Shown piece by piece: positions 5,283 through 12,565 of a DNA stretch of 20,277 nucleotides. Under the pieces are notes generated by a model. It was not told where the DNA came from. It ran no database searches and worked only from the letters and a program-made list of their open reading frames with translations. Where the stretch lies: assembly GCA_900542235.1 (NCBI GenBank), contig UQNB01000035.1, positions 1 to 20,277 of the forward strand, given 5' to 3'. The position numbers were made by a program, and so were the translations under genes. Numbering within the stretch: position 1 is the first letter of the stretch; every line of letters starts with the position of its first letter. This stretch comes from an uncultured Collinsella sp. Its GTDB lineage: Bacteria; Actinomycetota; Coriobacteriia; Coriobacteriales; Coriobacteriaceae.

Positions 5283-8200
5283 TTAGCCCATCAGGTCGAC
5301 TACGTTAAAGCCGGCGTTGCTCTTGGCGATGACGTCGCGGCCGCCAAAGACGCAGGTGGGCGACTTGGCTGCGATGCGCGTCACGTCGGCGCCGAGCGAG
5401 CGAAGCTCACCGGGCGTGGCGGCGAGCATCTGGGCGCGGCGCTCCTCGCGTGCATGCGGATCGAGCCTGGCCAGGTAGGTCGTGTTGCGGCGCTTGGTGA
5501 GCGCGTACGGCTTCACCGGCGCGTCCATGCCGCTCACGCAGCTCACGATAAAGCCCTCAAAGGCGGCCTCGTCGGGCTCAAAGTTGCCGAGCCATTCGCC
5601 TGCGCGCGCCACGCGCTCAATCGATGGGTCGATCGCCGGGTCGCGGTAGGTGTAGAACGCCGCCTGGCGCTCGCCGGGCGCGCGGAATCCGCAGCCGTAC
5701 GCACCGCCCTTCACGCGGATTTCGTTCCACAGGTAGTCGTAGGAGAGCGCGTTGGCGGCAACCGCCCAGGCGCCCGTCACGTCGATACCCAGGCGGCGCG
5801 GGTCGCACGCGCTTGCGGCAAAGCAGATGTCGCTGGGAATGACAAAAGCCTCGTGGCGGTCACACGGCGTCGGCACCACGAGCGCATCGCGGCCGGCAAG
5901 GGCACCGTCGCCCGCGTCCGCGCCAAGCCCCAGGCTACCCGCGGCATCCCAGTATGCGTCAAAGTCCTCGTCGCTGCCGGTAAAGCTCGCCATGCAGCCA
6001 TCGGCCACAAAGATGCGGTCTGCCAGCGCGGCAAGCTTGGCGCGCAGGCCGTCCAGGCGCTCGTCAAAGTGCTCGAGTAGATCACGCAGGAACAGGTAGA
6101 AGTCCACGCCCGAAAGTTGCTCGCGCACCACGGCCGAAGGCGAGCTGTAGCTCATCGCGCGACCCAGCGCCGCCGAGTGACCGTTGTTGATAAAGCCCTG
6201 CTCAAGCCCAATACGAATCTGCGTGAGCACGTCGCGAACGCGGTCGGCGTCGGCATCGAGCAAAAGCGTGCTCGACCACACCTCGCGCGGCAGGCTCGCC
6301 AGCGCATCGATCTTCTCGGACAGGGCGCCGGCGCTCACCAGCAGGTAGGGGCGCACGCCATCCACGTCGGGTTGGGTCATGACCTCGGTCGTAAAGCTCA
6401 AAAAGCCGAGCTTGCCAGCGAGCAAGTTGTCGAGTTCCTCGGCCGAGTGCTCGCGCGTGGGCAGCTGCTTAAACAGGCGGCAGAGCAGTGTCACATAGGG
6501 CAGATCCTCAAACGCGACGCAGCTCAGGTCGAAATACTGCATGGCGTAGGCCAGACGGTTGGTGGGGATGCCGTGGCGCAGGCAGGGGATGGGCGCGGTC
6601 GTGTCCACGATCAGCGGCGGCTCGGGGCGCGCCTCGCCAATGTCGGACACGCGCAGGCGCGGCAGCGTGGCCTTGGCCTCGGGCGTGTCTTCCGCCTCCT
6701 GCGCGGTACGCAGCGCGGCCGTGCACTCGACCACGTCGGCCAGCTCGGCATCGGTCATGGCATCGCGCTTGGCTGCCAGCTCGGCGGCCTCGGCACCCTC
6801 CGAACCCTCGGTGGCGTCCAGCGGCACCAGCTCGACCAGTGCCATGTGATCGTTCTGCAGCACCAGCTCGCGCAGCAGGTCCTCAAAATAGTTGCCGTCC
6901 AGCTCGCTACGCAGCTCCTCGTACACCGGGCCGTACTTGAGCGCCAGCGTCGCGGCGTCGTCATCGTAGAGCCATGTGCTCAGCGCGTCGCACGCAATGG
7001 CCACGCCGTCGGCGATACCGTAGTCGCGCTGGCGCAGGTCGTATTCGTTGCTGCTGATGATGGCTTCCAGGCGCTCGCGCGGAACGCCATGCTCGCATAG
7101 GTCGCGGCAGGCGTCCTGGAACACGCGGCGCAGCTCGCGCGCCACGCCGGGCTGCGCGTTTTGCAGCATGATGAGCTCGTAGGGCTGCAGACTCTCGGCC
7201 GCGGTGTAGCTCACCACGTTGCCGCCCAGGCCGGCGGCCAGAATGGCTTTCTTAACCGGCGCTTCGTTGGAGCCCAGCAGTGCCTCAAACAGGATATCCG
7301 CCGCGATCGTGCGCTTGCGGTCGAGCGCGCTGCCCAGCACCAGGCCCAGGCCCACCAGGGCGTTCTCGGGTGTAGTGGCCATCTCGACGCGCTTGTACTC
7401 GCAGGTCACGGGTGCCTGCACGCCCAGCGGATTGGGCGCCAGCGTGGACGGGTCCTCGCCGGCGGCGACGGCAGCGTCCATGCGGCGGCTCGCGGCATTC
7501 GGCTGCGACAGATAACGCTCGTCCAAAAAGGCCAGTGCGCGGTCCACGTCCAGGTCGCCGTAGAGTGTGATGTAGGAGTTGGAAGGATTGTAGTGGCGCG
7601 CGTGCGTGTCCAGGAACTGCTCGTAGGTGAGTGCGGGAATCGCGCGCGGGTGGCCGCCACTCTCGTGCGCATAGGCGGTGTCGGGATAGAGCGCGGCGTT
7701 GACGGCGTCGTCCAGCACGCTCATGGGGTCGGACAGCGCACCCTTCATCTCGTTGAACACCACACCGTTATAGCGCAGCTTGCCCTCGCGCAGGCTCGCG
7801 GAGCTGCCGCCGCCCTCGCCCTCGACGCTCTCCGGCAGGTCCAGCTCGTAGTGCCAGCCCTCCTGCTCAAAAATGGTGGGCTTGGTATAGATGGCCGGGT
7901 TGAACACCGCGTCCAGGTACACGTCCATCAGGTTGTACAGATCCTGCTCGTTGGTGGTGGCAACGGGGTAGATGGTCTTGTCGGGGTAGGTCATGGCGTT
8001 GAGGAACGTCTGCATGGAGCTCTTGATCAGGTCGACAAACGGCTCCTTGACGGGAAACTTGGCCGATCCGCACAGCACCGAGTGCTCAAGAATATGGAAC
8101 ACGCCGGTGGAATCGGCCGGCGGCGTCTTAAAGCCAATGGCAAAGGCCTTGTTTTCGTCGTCGCACGCCAGGTACAGCAGGCGAGCGCCCGAGGCGGTGT

Positions 8201-8333
8201 GGCGCAGCACGTAAGCGTCCGAGTCGAGCTCGGGCACGGTCTCGCAGCGCTCGACGGCAAAGCCGTGGCAGGTGGTGCCGGGCACCAGCAGCGCGGCAGC
8301 AGCGGCGCGCGGGTCGGTTGAGGTGGTGGGCAT
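5283..8333 (-). CDS. M16C / PreP-type insulinase-family zinc metallopeptidase
   Basis: A 1016-residue member of the M16C (presequence-protease-like) family, large clamshell proteases that degrade short unstructured peptides. The inverted zinc motif HILEH gives ligands His80 and His84 and catalytic Glu83; VVFNEMKGALSD (about 191-202) probably supplies the third zinc ligand, Glu195. MTYPDKTIYPVATTN (114-128) and the late RVKGGAYGCGFRAPGERQAAF match the substrate-binding elements of PreP relatives. Length fits the four-domain M16C architecture. No signal peptide is apparent, so a cytoplasmic role is likely. The ATG used has AAAGGAG with 7-nt spacing. The reading frame stays open for a further 121 codons upstream, but that stretch crosses repeat array C and is not protein-like. 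It is divergent from the AlbA_2 gene and apparently monocistronic. Confidence 0.93.
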   Translation of the reverse strand: MPTTSTDPRAAAAALLVPGTTCHGFAVERCETVPELDSDAYVLRHTASGARLLYLACDDENKAFAIGFKTPPADSTGVFHILEHSVLCGSAKFPVKEPFVDLIKSSMQTFLNAMTYPDKTIYPVATTNEQDLYNLMDVYLDAVFNPAIYTKPTIFEQEGWHYELDLPESVEGEGGGSSASLREGKLRYNGVVFNEMKGALSDPMSVLDDAVNAALYPDTAYAHESGGHPRAIPALTYEQFLDTHARHYNPSNSYITLYGDLDVDRALAFLDERYLSQPNAASRRMDAAVAAGEDPSTLAPNPLGVQAPVTCEYKRVEMATTPENALVGLGLVLGSALDRKRTIAADILFEALLGSNEAPVKKAILAAGLGGNVVSYTAAESLQPYELIMLQNAQPGVARELRRVFQDACRDLCEHGVPRERLEAIISSNEYDLRQRDYGIADGVAIACDALSTWLYDDDAATLALKYGPVYEELRSELDGNYFEDLLRELVLQNDHMALVELVPLDATEGSEGAEAAELAAKRDAMTDAELADVVECTAALRTAQEAEDTPEAKATLPRLRVSDIGEARPEPPLIVDTTAPIPCLRHGIPTNRLAYAMQYFDLSCVAFEDLPYVTLLCRLFKQLPTREHSAEELDNLLAGKLGFLSFTTEVMTQPDVDGVRPYLLVSAGALSEKIDALASLPREVWSSTLLLDADADRVRDVLTQIRIGLEQGFINNGHSAALGRAMSYSSPSAVVREQLSGVDFYLFLRDLLEHFDERLDGLRAKLAALADRIFVADGCMASFTGSDEDFDAYWDAAGSLGLGADAGDGALAGRDALVVPTPCDRHEAFVIPSDICFAASACDPRRLGIDVTGAWAVAANALSYDYLWNEIRVKGGAYGCGFRAPGERQAAFYTYRDPAIDPSIERVARAGEWLGNFEPDEAAFEGFIVSCVSGMDAPVKPYALTKRRNTTYLARLDPHAREERRAQMLAATPGELRSLGADVTRIAAKSPTCVFGGRDVIAKSNAGFNVVDLMG

Positions 8334-8470
8334 ATGCAGTCTCCTTTGACGCCCCAGCGGGGGCGAATCGAGTCGAATCCTCGAGAGTATACCCATATGG
8401 GGCCGCGGCTCTGCGGCGAACTGGCGGTTATGCCGATGGGAAGTCGATGCGTCCTGGTCGCCTGTCGAAC

Positions 8471-8665
8471 GAGAGTGGAAATTCGGACACACGAGCGTGG
8501 ATTTTCGGACGCCGACCGAACGGGCGTGGAAAATCGGACTGACGAGAGTGGATATTTGGACGCAAATTGAACGAGAGTGGATATTTGGACGGAATCTGCC
8601 GCAAAAGCCCCAAAAACCGTCCAAATATCCACTCTCGATATCCGACCGTCCGAAAATCCTCGCTC
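8471..8665 (+). repeat. Array C of the 18-bp repeat, with inverted units beyond the palindrome
   Basis: Forward units start at 8471, 8493, 8522, 8544 and 8573 (spacings 22, 29, 22, 29). Here most read GAGAGTGG rather than GAGCGTGG. The last forward unit (GAGAGTGGATATTTGGAC) has a perfect inverted copy at 8619-8636; including flanks the arms are 21 bp, and the unit-to-unit palindrome is again 64 bp. A further inverted unit (8648-8665) follows 29 bp beyond, mirroring the forward spacing. Unlike arrays A and B there is no T-run. The array sits between divergent genes. Confidence 0.9.
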
Positions 8666-8679
8666 GTCCATCACTCGCG

Positions 8680-8754
8680 TATCTCTCGTCTCTCATTCGT
8701 CTCTAATATGAGAGATGACAGGAAGATGAGAGAAAAATATGAGAGATAACTGAG
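8680..8754. repeat. 75-bp GAGAGATA element, copy 1
   Basis: It begins with TATCTCTC and carries three GAGAGA-containing motifs in the opposite orientation (starting near 8710, 8728 and 8741), so it can fold on itself. The last 52 bp match copy 2 (8868-8919) at 46 positions with no gaps. It lies upstream of the candidate promoter of the AlbA_2/ATPase gene. Confidence 0.85.
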
Positions 8755-8795
8755 CAGCAAAGAGACAAGCAATCATGGTATTATCTCAATACCGA

Positions 8796-8824
8796 TTGTT
8801 CTACCAGCAAAAACATGTTTATAT
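8796..8824 (+). promoter_or_regulatory. Candidate promoter of the AlbA_2/ATPase gene
   Basis: TTGTTC (8796-8801) and TTATAT (8819-8824) are separated by exactly 17 bp. The inferred start of transcription near 8831 would give a leader of about 145 nt containing copy 2 of the 75-bp element. A short inverted repeat GGTATT-ATCTC-AATACC lies just upstream at 8777-8793. Confidence 0.5.
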
Positions 8825-8844
8825 GAAACAGATGGCAGACATCT

Positions 8845-8919
8845 TATCTCTCATCTTACACTCATACCTAATACGAGAGATAACAGAAAGATGAGAGATA
8901 ATTACGAGAGATAACTGAG
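8845..8919. repeat. 75-bp GAGAGATA element, copy 2
   Basis: Same organisation as copy 1, exactly 165 bp downstream: TATCTCTC followed by three GAGAGATAA motifs (near 8875, 8893 and 8906). This copy is closer to a clean consensus, ACGAGAGATAAC. It lies between the candidate promoter and the start codon, where a bound protein or an RNA fold could block expression. Confidence 0.85.
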
Positions 8920-8976
8920 AGACGAGGGAAATCCGTCTGCAGCATTCTCCGCAGAACCGAGCGAAAGGACGTGCAG

Positions 8977-10443
8977 ATGAACGAAAACGAACTGACCGGT
9001 CTGCTCGAGTCTTTAAGACGCATGGGCTCGGACGATCTTAACGTCGAGGTCAAGGAGAGCGCCACGACGCTTTCCCGCGACGTATGGGAAACGGTCAGCG
9101 CTTTCGCAAACACCGCCGGCGGCATCATCGTGCTCGGAGTGAGTGAGCGCGCGGGTTTTGTTCCAGTTGCAAACTTTGAGACCGAGAAAGTGCTCAACCA
9201 ATTCGTGGCGGGCATGGGCGATGCCGGCGGTCGCGGAAAGCTGGCCAATCCGCCCAAATACACCATTGAGCGCGTGGAGCTCCAGGGCACCGTGGTTTTG
9301 GTCATCACGATTGAGGAGCTCGACCCGTCGAGCAAGCCTTGCTATGTCATAGAGCGGGGCGCTCAAGGTGGCAGCTACAAACGCATCGATGACAAAGATG
9401 TCCCGCTTTCGTCGACCGAGGTTTTGGCGCTGTCGTCATATGAACGGACGAGTCCTAGCGATCGCGATGCGGTGCCCGGCACGAGTGTGGGCGATCTCGA
9501 CGAGTCGCTGGTCGACCGCACGATAGAGCGTGCCTATTCGTTGACGCCTCGAGCGATGCGCGGTGCGGCGGACAAGAAGACAAAGATGGAGCGTCTGAAT
9601 TTCCTCGACTTCCAGGGCAATGTTACCAAGGCCGGCCTCCTTGCCGCGGGCGTTTACCCTCAGCAGTTCTATCCCAAGCTCTTCATTGATGTGGCTGTCC
9701 ACGTGGGAACTCAAAAGGGAGCTGCGGGGCCACTAAGGTTTATGGACCGCACAGTCTGCGAGGGCACCCTAGGCGAGATGATTTCGGATGCCGTCGCAGC
9801 TGTTGCCAAAAACCTGCGCCGCATCTCGACCGTCCAAGGCGTCTCGCGTGTCGACTCGCTGGAGATTCCCGAGGAGGTTCTGCGCGAGGCAATCGCCAAC
9901 GCCGTAATCCATCGAGAATACGGGGATCGGTTCTGTGGACAATCGATTGCCGTCGACGTCTTTGACGATCGTGTCGAGGTGACGAATCCTGGCGGCCTTT
10001 ACGGGGGAAAGACTCGCGAGAACTTGTTTGACGGCAGCTCCCGATGCCGTAACGCGACGCTCGTGAAACTCATGCCGATTGTCCCGCTGCCGGATGGCGC
10101 AGGTTCGCCGGCTGAGGGCAATGGCTCGGGCATCCCGATGATGATCGATGCCATGCGCGCGCATGGTCTGGCCGAGCCTCTGTTCTGCCCGGGGTTCGAT
10201 CGGTTCAAGGTAGTACTTTACCGTTCAAAGATCGAGCCGGTCGATCATGGCGGGGGCTTAATTGTGACGGCACTCAAACACTACGGCGAGCTGGGGACGC
10301 GTGAGCTGGCAGAACGTACGGGGCTTACAATTTCCCAGGTTAGGTCGCGCGTCAACGCGCTCATTGCTCAAGGCGAGCTTGAGCCCACGGCGCCGGCGAC
10401 GAGCCGCAACCGCAAGTATCGACTGTCGGAGAGCGTGGAATAA
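8977..10443 (+). CDS. AlbA_2 (Schlafen-type) domain ATPase/HTH regulator, COG2865-like
   Basis: A 488-residue protein with the domain order of COG2865-type predicted regulators. Residues about 20-135 are an AlbA_2 domain (EVKESATTLSRD, then WETVSAFANTAGGIIVLGV). Residues about 298-390 are a GHKL-like ATPase region (EAIANAVIHREYGDRF and VFDDRVEVTNPGGLYGG). Residues about 430-470 are a C-terminal winged helix (LGTRELAERTGLTISQVRS). Members are thought to be ATP-dependent DNA-binding regulators, some linked to defence islands; no substrate is known. The ATG used has AAAGGA with 7-nt spacing; a GTG two codons earlier is too close to that site. Its upstream region holds two copies of a 75-bp repeated element around a candidate promoter, suggesting autoregulation. 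No partner gene is obvious nearby. Confidence 0.88.
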   Translation: MNENELTGLLESLRRMGSDDLNVEVKESATTLSRDVWETVSAFANTAGGIIVLGVSERAGFVPVANFETEKVLNQFVAGMGDAGGRGKLANPPKYTIERVELQGTVVLVITIEELDPSSKPCYVIERGAQGGSYKRIDDKDVPLSSTEVLALSSYERTSPSDRDAVPGTSVGDLDESLVDRTIERAYSLTPRAMRGAADKKTKMERLNFLDFQGNVTKAGLLAAGVYPQQFYPKLFIDVAVHVGTQKGAAGPLRFMDRTVCEGTLGEMISDAVAAVAKNLRRISTVQGVSRVDSLEIPEEVLREAIANAVIHREYGDRFCGQSIAVDVFDDRVEVTNPGGLYGGKTRENLFDGSSRCRNATLVKLMPIVPLPDGAGSPAEGNGSGIPMMIDAMRAHGLAEPLFCPGFDRFKVVLYRSKIEPVDHGGGLIVTALKHYGELGTRELAERTGLTISQVRSRVNALIAQGELEPTAPATSRNRKYRLSESVE

Positions 10444-10448
10444 ATGCG

Positions 10449-10497
10449 TTAGTGGACGAGGCGACCCAATAATCGACCCTCAATTGGCGCCCACTAA
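10449..10497. other. Structured element after the AlbA_2/ATPase gene
   Basis: Nested complementary segments TTAGTGG/CCACTAA (10449-10455, 10491-10497), GCG/CGC and CCAAT/ATTGG can form one interrupted stem just after the stop codon. There is no T-run, so this is not a standard intrinsic terminator. Function unknown. Confidence 0.4.
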
Positions 10498-10543
10498 GGT
10501 AAAGCGGTTGTTACTCAGTCGACGGTGACGCTAAAGACTCGGC

Positions 10544-11035
10544 TTACGCCGGCATGGCCCCGAACCCGTCCATCAAGAACAGCCTAAGAACCAGCTTGAT
10601 GACAGTTCCCGGTTTGACTTCAGCCGTGCCAAAGACGCTGCGCTCGGCGAGCTCGCTGCAGTATGCGTAGATGTCGCGGATAAGGTCCGCGCCCGAAAGC
10701 GTAAACATGTAGCCTGCGTCCGAAAGCGCATTGGGCGCGGCGGGCAACTTGGCCATGTGGCAGAACGTTTGCAGGTCGGGCGCCATAACATTCTGGTAGT
10801 CGAGGTGGCCGCTGGCATTCTGTTCGGCAAGCTCCAATTGGCGCACAAAATCCAGCGCCGCCGCTAACACAAAGCTCGGCGTAGGCGCATTGACGTCCTG
10901 AGTAGTCGCCACAAGCCTGCCCGCCGCCTGCGTGATAAGCCAAGCGACCTCGCGCTGGCAGCGCACGGCCTTGCGCGTAACCGGCTTGATGGACGAAGAA
11001 GAAACGCTCCCCTTAGGCGGATTCGAAGCAGCCAT
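10544..11035 (-). CDS. Hypothetical protein, 163 residues
   Basis: I do not recognise a family. The protein starts with a polar, serine-rich segment (residues 1-20), followed by a predominantly helical region: REVAWLITQAAGRLVA, then PSFVLAAALDFVRQLELAEQ, a stretch with DLQTFCHMAKLP, and LIRDIYAYCSELAERS. It ends with VIKLVLRLFLMDGFG. No membrane segment or signal peptide is evident, and no catalytic motif stands out. The coding call rests on a strong GGGAGGG ribosome site close before the ATG, typical local codon use and a matching gap structure. A TATACT -10-like hexamer lies 57 bp upstream on the minus strand (11093-11098), without a clear -35. It is convergent with the AlbA_2 gene and lies downstream of the methyltransferase terminator, so it is probably transcribed alone. 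Confidence 0.75.
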   Translation of the reverse strand: MAASNPPKGSVSSSSIKPVTRKAVRCQREVAWLITQAAGRLVATTQDVNAPTPSFVLAAALDFVRQLELAEQNASGHLDYQNVMAPDLQTFCHMAKLPAAPNALSDAGYMFTLSGADLIRDIYAYCSELAERSVFGTAEVKPGTVIKLVLRLFLMDGFGAMPA

Positions 11036-11114
11036 AAGACCCTCCCATGAACAATCCGGCCCAACAAGCCCGGATGAAACACGTGCTACATCAGTATACA
11101 GGGGAGTGGGGTGG

Positions 11115-11149
11115 AAAAAACGGAGTCGGCAGCGTGAACTGCCGGCTCC
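11115..11149 (-). terminator. Intrinsic terminator of the cytosine methyltransferase gene
   Basis: On the minus strand, GGAG-C-CGGCAG pairs with CTGCCG-A-CTCC around a TTCACG loop, with one internal mismatch, and is followed by GTTTTTT. It begins 13 bp after the methyltransferase stop codon. A textbook Rho-independent terminator. Confidence 0.9.
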
Positions 11150-11161
11150 AGATTGCTTACC

Positions 11162-12424
11162 TTAGAGGCCGTACACTTCGACCATAGCTTCGCCAATGCG
11201 ATGGGGCACGCCGGTGACGAGTGCGTTGCCCATGCAGAAGGCTCGATGGCCGTCAGTCATGCCCGTATCGGTCCAGCCTTTCGGGAATCCCTGAAGCTGA
11301 TCGAGTTCGTCGGGAACAAGACGGCGGAAACGGCCATCGGGACATTCGATGACGTGCTTGAAGCGGCTCGCTCCCGTGCCGCCTTCTCCTGTGAGGATGG
11401 TGCGGCTCGGCTTGTCGGTGGCATCCGGGAAGCTCATGGCTCCCTCGGAATACGTGTACGTAAAGCCTGTCTTTTTGTTAGTGCGCTCTTCGCGCTTGCT
11501 GCCCTTAAGGTAGCGCCAGTCGGGAAGCTTTTCGTCGGAGATGTAGAACTGCTCCGGGACATCAGCCTCGTCGACAAGCACGTCGCCAAGCACGTTGCGC
11601 TCACCGTGATAGTTCTCGGCAAAGTTGCAGGTCAGAACATGGCAGCCCTGCATGACACCGGCGTTCTTGAACTGCGATGTCTTTTGGCCGACGCCAAAAC
11701 GAGTTGAGTTCTCGTAGGGGTCGGGTAAAACGTCGAGCTCGGACATCTCGTCGGGATAGATGGCGGGGAAGGCTTTAGCCATGACGCCGTTGTGCATGCG
11801 ATCAACGAGATCAACCTTGTCAGCGCCCTTTTCGCAGAAGATATAAATACGCTTGCGACGCTGGGGGAAACCGTATTCGGCAGAGTTGACCACGCGCCAT
11901 TCGACCGTGTAGTCGAGGTCGGCAAGACAGCTTAGGATGATGGCGAAGTCGCGACCGCGCTGAGACGCGGGCGATTTGAGCAGGCGGTCAACGTTCTCAA
12001 AGAGACCGAAGCGAGGTTTTTTCATCTCGAGGAAGTGATAGATGTCCCACCAAAGGACACCCTTCTTGCCCTCGATGCCGTGCGCCTGATTGAGCGGGCG
12101 TGCAACAGAGTAGTCCTGGCAAGGGAAGCCACCGACGACCATTTGCACGTCGGGGATTTTAATTTCGCCGGCTTCAGCCTGCTCCAAGACCTTATTGATG
12201 TCTTCGTTGACAACGGAATCTTCGCCAAAGCGGTCCATATAGCAACGTGCCGCGAACTGACGAGCTTTGGTTCCGGGTGGTTCCCACTGATTTGCCCAAA
12301 TGGTATGGAAGGGGCCAGCGGGTTTCATGTAAAACTCGGGATGACGCGGGTCGGCATAGCCTTCAAGACCCAGACGAAATCCGCCGACGCCCGCAAAAAG
12401 CTCGGCAATGTTAATCTCAGACAC
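11162..12424 (-). CDS. DNA (cytosine-5-)-methyltransferase of a Sau3AI-like R-M system
   Basis: A 420-residue C5-cytosine methyltransferase. Motif I is IAELFAGVGGFRLGL (residues 6-20), motif IV is GGFPCQDYS with nucleophile Cys102, motif VI is FENVDRLL (Glu143), motif VIII is QRRKRIYIF (188-196), and motif X is MGNALVTGVPHRIGEAM near the C terminus. Between VIII and X lies a target-recognition region of about 165 residues. The divergent neighbour is a Sau3AI/MutH-type nuclease, so the predicted mark is 5-methylcytosine in GATC, protecting host DNA. The start is a GTG preceded by GGAGA at 3-nt spacing. The frame stays open a further 176 codons upstream but that stretch overlaps the nuclease gene and precedes motif I, so it is not used. 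The same frame ends at an intrinsic terminator. Confidence 0.93.
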   Translation of the reverse strand: MSEINIAELFAGVGGFRLGLEGYADPRHPEFYMKPAGPFHTIWANQWEPPGTKARQFAARCYMDRFGEDSVVNEDINKVLEQAEAGEIKIPDVQMVVGGFPCQDYSVARPLNQAHGIEGKKGVLWWDIYHFLEMKKPRFGLFENVDRLLKSPASQRGRDFAIILSCLADLDYTVEWRVVNSAEYGFPQRRKRIYIFCEKGADKVDLVDRMHNGVMAKAFPAIYPDEMSELDVLPDPYENSTRFGVGQKTSQFKNAGVMQGCHVLTCNFAENYHGERNVLGDVLVDEADVPEQFYISDEKLPDWRYLKGSKREERTNKKTGFTYTYSEGAMSFPDATDKPSRTILTGEGGTGASRFKHVIECPDGRFRRLVPDELDQLQGFPKGWTDTGMTDGHRAFCMGNALVTGVPHRIGEAMVEVYGL

Positions 12425-12565
12425 GTTTCTCCAATCGCTGCTGTGTCCGTTTATGGTGCTCACAACAATAACCGATCGAGTGGACAAGATCAAGACCTCA
12501 ATTTCATGGAGGAATATGCTGCCCTGAACTACCATGAGGTTAACTGCGACGTTCGGAGGTATCCC
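12425..12565. promoter_or_regulatory. Divergent regulatory region of the R-M pair, with two GATC sites
   Basis: This 141-bp gap must hold both promoters, but no convincing -35/-10 pair was found for either gene. It contains two GATC sites, 12474-12477 and 12488-12491, 14 bp apart. If the system recognises GATC, methylation of its own promoter region could tune expression. No controller (C) protein gene is present. Confidence 0.5.

Noticed and set aside
5274..8321. Long open frames on the plus strand opposite the M16 peptidase gene (up to about 386 codons)
   Set aside because: They mirror the high-GC codon pattern of the real gene, have no ribosome sites, and their translations are low-complexity Ala/Gly/Val/His/Arg-rich without domain motifs.
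8471..8665. CRISPR array
   Set aside because: Units are 18 bp with spacers of 4 and 11 bp, the spacers resemble each other between loci, units also occur inverted, and no cas gene is present.
8334..8696. N-terminal extension of the M16 peptidase through array C
   Set aside because: The frame is open, but its translation simply repeats the 18-bp array; family alignment and the AAAGGAG site place the start at 8333.
12035..12565. N-terminal extension of the Sau3AI-like nuclease into the methyltransferase gene
   Set aside because: That stretch is the mirror frame of methyltransferase motifs; the ATG at 12566 has a strong GGAGGT site and gives the family length.
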